A DNA stretch of 33,391 nucleotides from a virus: positions 1 through 33,391 of the IMG/VR virus record IMGVR_UViG_3300032285_005481. One strand, given 5' to 3'. How positions within the stretch are numbered: position 1 is the first letter of the stretch; each line of letters begins with the position of its first letter. The notes beneath the pieces were generated by a model that worked only from the letters and a program-made list of their open reading frames with translations, was not told where the DNA came from and did not search any database. The position numbers were made by a program, and so were the translations under genes. Positions 28,976 through 33,391 of this stretch are shown here, piece after piece.

Positions 28976-31660
28976 TCAGAGAACCGCCAGTGGAATCGCC
29001 ACCGCCCGCGTGACCATGCCGGCACCGCAGAAGCGCACCGGGCCCCGGCGTTGAGCACCAGCAAGGCGCAACAGCACTACCGCCCAGCCATGGGCCCAGG
29101 CGGTCTCCCGCAGGATGTGGGCGATCGGTTCGGCCGTGTTGCTCACCAGCAGATGGGGCGGCTCCAGCCGCAATCCCTGGCGGGCCAGGGCTTGGGCAGC
29201 CAGCTCGGCGCTGATCTCCAGGTCATGGGCCTGGTGGGCAGCCAGCTCCACCAGTTCGCCGATCGTGCGGGTGACGGTGCGATCAGGGCACTCCACCCGC
29301 AACTGGTGCTGGAGGATCGTCTGGATGCAGCGCTGCTCGTCGCTGAGCTCGGTGCTCTGGCTGTAGCTCTCCCAGTCGTGGCAGGCGATGCACTGCTCGG
29401 CCTCCTCCTGGGTGGGGACGACATCGCTGAGCAGCGACCAGGCCCCGGCCATCAAGGTGCCGTACTGGTCCCCCAATCGCTGGGAGTCGAAGTGCCGCGC
29501 CGCCGCCCGGGTGAACACCCCCTCGGCCTGGCGGATCATTGGGATCAGGCCCACGGTGCGGGCGATCAGCCGCCGGCCCAGCTCAAACGAGATGTGGCGA
29601 TCCAGGTCTCGATCGAGCGAGGCCCAGTGCAGCTCCCGCTCGCCCTTCGGCAGCTCGGCGGGGTTGCGCAGGGTGAGCTGGGCAAAACGGCTGCGGTCGG
29701 CCCCCTGCTTGAGGGCCGTGGCGATCGAGCTGAGCAGGAACATCGAGCGCACCCGATAGCGGCTCACCTCACCGCTCGGAGAGCCCTTGAGGAGGGCTGC
29801 CCCGCTCTCGCTGCTGGCCACCCGCGCCAGCGAGAGGATCCCCTGCATCCGCTGCTGATCCGGCCGCTCATTGCTCTCGGCCTCGTCAAACACCACCGGC
29901 ACGGCGTCGGAGCAGATCGACTGGCGCACCGCGGCTTCTGTCGTCGAGCCGCTCACCAGCAGGGCGAAGTCACCCAGCAGGGGGGTGATGTAGCGCTCGA
30001 GGATCGCGCTCTTGCCGGAGCCCGCACCGCCGGTGAGCCACACATGGGGCCGCCAGCGCAGCGAGCCGCAGATCGGGCCGAGCACCACCCAGCCCACCAG
30101 CAGGGTGCCGGAGGCGGGCACATCCCAGTGGAAGCGATTGGCGATGCTCACGATCACCGACGCCTCCCGCACCGAGAGCGGCTCCACATCGCCGGGTCCA
30201 TCGAGGCGCGGCATGCGCTGGTAGACGTAGCGGGATCGGAAGGGCGTGGTGATCAGGTGCTCCCCCTCGGGGGTGACGAGCCGATCGCCCAGGTGCAGCA
30301 GCGGCCGGCCGTCATCCCACCAGGCCCCGCGGCCGCGGATGCGATCGGGGGTGAACAGGCCGGCAGCGATCGAGCGCTCGTAGAGGTCACTGGCCACCGC
30401 CGACCAGTTCACGCCGGTGCGGCTGGGGTAGAGGGTCTCCCAGTGGGCCAGTGGCGCCAGGGCCACCAGGTGGGTGGCGGTGTGGGCAGAGCGGGCCAGG
30501 CGCAGCACCTGCCCGGTGCGGCCGGAGCGGTAGTAGCTGGCCTCGCCGTCGTAGCCGAGGCACTGGAACGGCGCCCCGCCACCAGCAGGGGGCTCACCGG
30601 AAGCGGACTCCTGCTCGTCAGCGTTTGATGCCTCCACCGCGGCTGCTTCCGCTGCAGGTAGGGGCTGCACCCACTGCTGCAGGTGCTCGGCCGCTTCCGC
30701 TGGGCTCCAGTCGGCATCGGCCAGATCCCAGCCCTGCGGCAGATCGGCTGGAGGGTCTACCAGCTGCACAGAGCAGCCCTGTTCGCGCAACAGTGCGGCC
30801 AGCCGCGCCATGGCCTTGCGGCCCGGTGCATCGGCGTCAGGCCAGAGCGTCACCGCCTGCCCCGCAAGTGGCTGCCAGTCGGCCTTAGCGATCGCATTCG
30901 TGCCGTTGGCCCAGCTGATCACCACGTGATCGGGAAACAGCAGCGCGGCCGCATCCGCCGTGCCCTCCCCCTCCACCACCAACACCGGGGCGTTTGGCCG
31001 TTGGGCCAACCCCGGCAGGCCGTACAGGGGCCGTGGCGCCGGCCACTCGCAGGAGAAGGGATCGCGGCGGCTGGGACGGTGCCACCTGCCATCGAGCCAG
31101 ACCCGATGCAGAAAGCCCTTGCGGCCGCTGCGGCCAGGGCAGAGCCGCTGAATCCAGAACAGCGGGTTCCCCGCCGCATCGCGGTAGCACCACTGGGCGA
31201 TCGCACCCCGCTCCAGCTCTGGCGGCGCGGCATCAGCAGGTGGCACCTCAGGTTGACGCCAGGGCCGACTGGCGTGGCCGGGGAGTCCTGAGACCGCGGG
31301 GGCCTTGCCTCCGGCGCCGTTGCCACTGGACACCGGCTGGGGTCGATGCCGGCCGTTCCCCTGCGCCTCCAGACCGAGATAGCGCTCCACCTCCTCGCAG
31401 GCCTGGCGAAAGCTCCAGCGGCGCACCCGCATCAGCAGGTCCATCCCGGTCCCACCACCCCCCAGGTGGTCCTTACCGCCGCACTGGTTGCAGAACCAGG
31501 AGCCGTTGCCGTCGCGGTCGTCAAAGCGGTACCGATCCCGCCCCCCGCAGGCGGGGCAGGGCTGGTGGCGATTATTGAGCTGCTCCGCAGACAGTCCTGC
31601 CAGCGCCTCAAGGATTTCGCGCCAGCGGCCGTTGGCCGCAGTCATCACGTCGGTTGTCAT
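28976..31660 (-). CDS. Phage primase-helicase
   Basis: The 894-residue protein has four parts. A zinc finger comes first (CPACGG at 35-40 and CNQCGG at 57-62). A Toprim-like region follows (VLVVEGEGTADAAAL, E230; LWPDADAPG, D275/D277). A helicase-type ATPase comes next, with GGAGSGKS (Walker A, 544-551) and VVFDEAE (Walker B, 589-595) in a DUF927-like arrangement. The C-terminal region is helical. The layout is that of bifunctional phage and plasmid primase-helicases. The zinc finger and all nucleotide-binding motifs look intact. It starts at the ATG at 31660; another ATG lies 5 codons inside. An RHH gene precedes it by 15 bases. Confidence 0.85.
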   Translation of the reverse strand: MTTDVMTAANGRWREILEALAGLSAEQLNNRHQPCPACGGRDRYRFDDRDGNGSWFCNQCGGKDHLGGGGTGMDLLMRVRRWSFRQACEEVERYLGLEAQGNGRHRPQPVSSGNGAGGKAPAVSGLPGHASRPWRQPEVPPADAAPPELERGAIAQWCYRDAAGNPLFWIQRLCPGRSGRKGFLHRVWLDGRWHRPSRRDPFSCEWPAPRPLYGLPGLAQRPNAPVLVVEGEGTADAAALLFPDHVVISWANGTNAIAKADWQPLAGQAVTLWPDADAPGRKAMARLAALLREQGCSVQLVDPPADLPQGWDLADADWSPAEAAEHLQQWVQPLPAAEAAAVEASNADEQESASGEPPAGGGAPFQCLGYDGEASYYRSGRTGQVLRLARSAHTATHLVALAPLAHWETLYPSRTGVNWSAVASDLYERSIAAGLFTPDRIRGRGAWWDDGRPLLHLGDRLVTPEGEHLITTPFRSRYVYQRMPRLDGPGDVEPLSVREASVIVSIANRFHWDVPASGTLLVGWVVLGPICGSLRWRPHVWLTGGAGSGKSAILERYITPLLGDFALLVSGSTTEAAVRQSICSDAVPVVFDEAESNERPDQQRMQGILSLARVASSESGAALLKGSPSGEVSRYRVRSMFLLSSIATALKQGADRSRFAQLTLRNPAELPKGERELHWASLDRDLDRHISFELGRRLIARTVGLIPMIRQAEGVFTRAAARHFDSQRLGDQYGTLMAGAWSLLSDVVPTQEEAEQCIACHDWESYSQSTELSDEQRCIQTILQHQLRVECPDRTVTRTIGELVELAAHQAHDLEISAELAAQALARQGLRLEPPHLLVSNTAEPIAHILRETAWAHGWAVVLLRLAGAQRRGPVRFCGAGMVTRAVAIPLAVL

Positions 31661-31675
31661 GGCTGTCGCTGCGGA

Positions 31676-31870
31676 TCAACGACGCTCAGCGGTTGCCACA
31701 AGCGCAGGCCCCGGCAGGGCCTGACCGGCCTGTTCTGCCGCGATCGCCGCGTCGATCACCTGACGGAGCACCGCCGAGCGACTGAGGGTTCCGTGCAAGC
31801 GGCGCTGGTCAAGCCAAGCCAGCTGCGCCTCGGTGATGGAGACGCTCAGCGGTGGCGCGAAGGAGGCCAT
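31676..31870 (-). CDS. Ribbon-helix-helix (CopG-like) regulator
   Basis: The 64-residue protein has the RHH signature PPLSVSITEAQLAWLD followed by HGTLSRSAVLRQVIDAAIAA: a short strand, a helix, a turn with S-R-S and a second helix. RHH proteins bind DNA as dimers, often on their own promoter. The gene is divergent from the SF2 helicase, and the 102-base intergenic region contains an 11-base-spaced direct repeat. It is directly upstream of the primase-helicase and probably regulates both directions. Confidence 0.7.
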   Translation of the reverse strand: MASFAPPLSVSITEAQLAWLDQRRLHGTLSRSAVLRQVIDAAIAAEQAGQALPGPALVATAERR

Positions 31871-31887
31871 AGATGTCTGACGTTCTG

Positions 31888-31907
31888 AGCACAGCCTAAG
31901 CACACCC
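31888..31907. promoter_or_regulatory. Tandem direct repeat in the divergent promoter region, possible RHH operator
   Basis: AGCACAGCC (31888-31896) and AGCACACCC (31899-31907) repeat with a period of 11 bases, one helical turn, between the divergent RHH and helicase genes. RHH dimers often bind tandem half-sites with this spacing. Two copies is a small sample. Confidence 0.4.
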
Positions 31908-31972
31908 GGCATAGCTTGATAAGTTGAACATTGCTGAGACCTCCGGCTCAGTGCAAAGTCGCCGCCTTGCCC

Positions 31973-33391
31973 ATGGCCCCGATCGTCCTGCGCGACTACC
32001 AGCAGCAGTTGCTGGCCGACCTCCGCGCCGCCCTCAAGGTCCACCGGCGGGTCTGCGCCGTCATGCCCACCGGTGCGGGCAAGGGACAGACGATCGGCGC
32101 GATCGTGCAGGGGGCAGCCGGCAAGGGGCGGCGGGTGCTGGTGCTCGCCCACCGGGCCGAGCTGATCGACCAGCTCACCGGCACGGTGCGGGCCTGGGGG
32201 CTGGAGCCCGACGTGATCGCCCCCGGCCACCGGCTGCAGGGCCGGCAGGTGGCGGTGGGCTCGGTCCAGACCGTGGTCCGGCGAATCGAAGTCCTAGCGG
32301 CACCGGATCTGATCATTCAGGACGAGGCCCACCACCTGGTGGCCGGCAATGTCTGGGGCCGCGTCATCAACGCCTGGCCCCAGGCCCACCTGATCGGCAA
32401 GACCGCCACCCCCGAGCGGCTCGATGGCAAGGGGCTGGGTGTGGAGGCCGGCGGCTATTTCGAGGCCCTGGTACTGGGGCCTTCAGCAGCCTGGCTCGTG
32501 GAGCAGGGCTGGCTGGCGCGGCCCAAGGTGTTCTCCTGGCCAGGGGCCCGCAACAGCAAACTGCGGCGCCGCATGGGTGAGTTCGACCTGGAGCAGGCGG
32601 CACGCGCCTTTGGGGATCGGGCCGCCATCGGCGATGCGGTGTCGCACTACCGGCGCCGACTCCACCCGGGCACAGCGATCTGCTTTTGCTGCACGATCGA
32701 GCACGCCGAGCAGATGGCCGCGGCCTTCCGCAGTGCGGGAATTCGGGCCGCCTCCGTGAGCGGCGGCACCCCAGCGGAGGAACGAAAGCGCCTGATCGCA
32801 GGGCTGGGCACCGGCGAGGTGGAGGTGCTCAGCAGCTGCATGATCATTTCCGAGGGCACCGACATCCCCTCAGTCGGAGGCGCGATCCTGATGCGCCCCA
32901 CCGCCTCCTTGAGCCTGTATCTGCAGATGGTGGGCAGGGCCCTGCGTCCCGCACCTGGGAAGCAGGAGGCGGTGATCCTCGATCACGTCGGCAATGCCCA
33001 TCGCCATGGCCTGCCCACCGATGAGCGCGAGTGGAACCTGGCCGGCCGCCGCCGGCGGGAGGGTGTCTCGATCCCGATCAAGGACTGCCCGCTCTGCTTC
33101 TGCAGCTGCCCCAGCGCTGCCCAGGTGTGCCCCAACTGCGGCCATCTGTTCCTGGCTGACGAGCGCGATGAGCAGCGGCGGGGACTGCAGCAGGTTGAGG
33201 GTGAACTGGTGGAAGTCACGGGCGCAGCCCGGCACCGGCCCAAGCCCAGGCAGCAACAGCAACGGCCGCGGCGTACGCACCCGGCCGCAGGCTGCCGCAC
33301 CTTTGAGGAGCTACTGCAGCGCGAGGAGGAGCGCGGCTACAAGCCTGGCTGGGCCAGGCATGTCTGGGCTGCTCGGCAGCGCAGCGCTTAA
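31973..33391 (+). CDS. SF2 DEAD/DEAH-type helicase with C-terminal zinc ribbon
   Basis: The 472-residue protein begins LRDYQQQLLADL (Q-motif-like), then MPTGAGKGQT (motif I, 31-40), DEAH (117-120), TATP (144-147) and QMVGRALRP (motif VI, 318-326). The C-terminal CPLC (372-375) and CPNC (386-389) pairs suggest a zinc ribbon. Motif I has Gly where Lys-Ser/Thr is expected (GKG), which would alter Mg-ATP binding unless the family tolerates it. It is typical of phage or plasmid helicases working with replication or recombination. The start is ATG 31973. It is divergent from the RHH gene and ends exactly at the window end. Confidence 0.85.
   Translation: MAPIVLRDYQQQLLADLRAALKVHRRVCAVMPTGAGKGQTIGAIVQGAAGKGRRVLVLAHRAELIDQLTGTVRAWGLEPDVIAPGHRLQGRQVAVGSVQTVVRRIEVLAAPDLIIQDEAHHLVAGNVWGRVINAWPQAHLIGKTATPERLDGKGLGVEAGGYFEALVLGPSAAWLVEQGWLARPKVFSWPGARNSKLRRRMGEFDLEQAARAFGDRAAIGDAVSHYRRRLHPGTAICFCCTIEHAEQMAAAFRSAGIRAASVSGGTPAEERKRLIAGLGTGEVEVLSSCMIISEGTDIPSVGGAILMRPTASLSLYLQMVGRALRPAPGKQEAVILDHVGNAHRHGLPTDEREWNLAGRRRREGVSIPIKDCPLCFCSCPSAAQVCPNCGHLFLADERDEQRRGLQQVEGELVEVTGAARHRPKPRQQQQRPRRTHPAAGCRTFEELLQREEERGYKPGWARHVWAARQRSA

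Noticed and set aside
28813-29013. Plus-strand 66-residue frame in the repeat-rich intergenic region
   Set aside because: It is Cys/Arg-rich, overlaps the primase gene end and looks like a chance reading of GT-rich DNA.
26675-31204. GCGATCGC octamers (26675, 30888, 31197) as cyanobacterial HIP1 repeats
   Set aside because: Only three exact copies were seen, about what chance would give in such GC-rich DNA, so they are not used as host evidence.
1-33391. tRNA, rRNA, CRISPR arrays, transposase or phage integrase genes
   Set aside because: I looked for cloverleaf ends, regularly spaced repeats and characteristic protein motifs and saw none; short or diverged RNAs could be missed by eye.

Overview
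The window looks like part of a temperate or decayed tailed phage genome from a GC-rich bacterium. A high-GC cyanobacterium of the Cyanobium/Synechococcus type is my best guess, resting mainly on the style of the sigma-like protein and the phage genes. This host call is an inference. The backbone is very GC-rich. Several cargo genes are visibly AT-richer, which points to separate acquisition.

Backbone, minus strand, read from right to left: an RHH regulator (31870-31676), a primase-helicase (31660-28976), a RecB/Cas4-type nuclease (28684-27998), an unknown gene, small and large terminase (27500-25402), a sigma-factor-like gene (25393-24704), a DUF4055-type portal (21505-19925), a YhaV-type toxin-antitoxin pair, an unknown protein, a triple-LysM protein, a scaffold-like coiled-coil protein, a major capsid-like protein (4554-3622), then decoration- and fibre-like proteins down to position 139. 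A divergent SF2 helicase occupies 31973-33391. No tape measure, tail tube, integrase or tRNA was recognised. A second GC-rich module on the plus strand (10793-13731) resembles a lysis module: an L,D-transpeptidase-fold protein, a lysozyme-like protein, a two-TM holin candidate and three small proteins.

Cargo, all on the plus strand and interrupting the minus-strand operon: (a) 5635-10528, a DUF4365 protein and a large SIR2-domain protein separated by an attC-like site; (b) 14161-15271, a small two-TM protein overlapping a protein of the LPO_1073/Vpar_1526 type, both carrying the same IQAGG[ND]V motif; (c) 16749-17356, a VapBC pair with an upstream palindrome; (d) 21748-24560, a two-TM helical protein, an attC-like site, two HEPN-motif genes and a second attC-like site that overlaps the stop codon of the sigma-like gene.

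The most interesting signal is the combination of (1) three related sites of about 86 bp with integron attC architecture, all oriented with their cassette genes, inside a phage head operon and without an integron integrase, and (2) the membrane-protein/signalling-protein pair sharing a short motif that resembles amyloid (RHIM-like) signalling motifs. A reasonable working model is a prophage head operon that has become a landing zone for anti-phage cassettes: NAD-consuming SIR2, HEPN RNases, membrane effectors and toxin-antitoxin modules.
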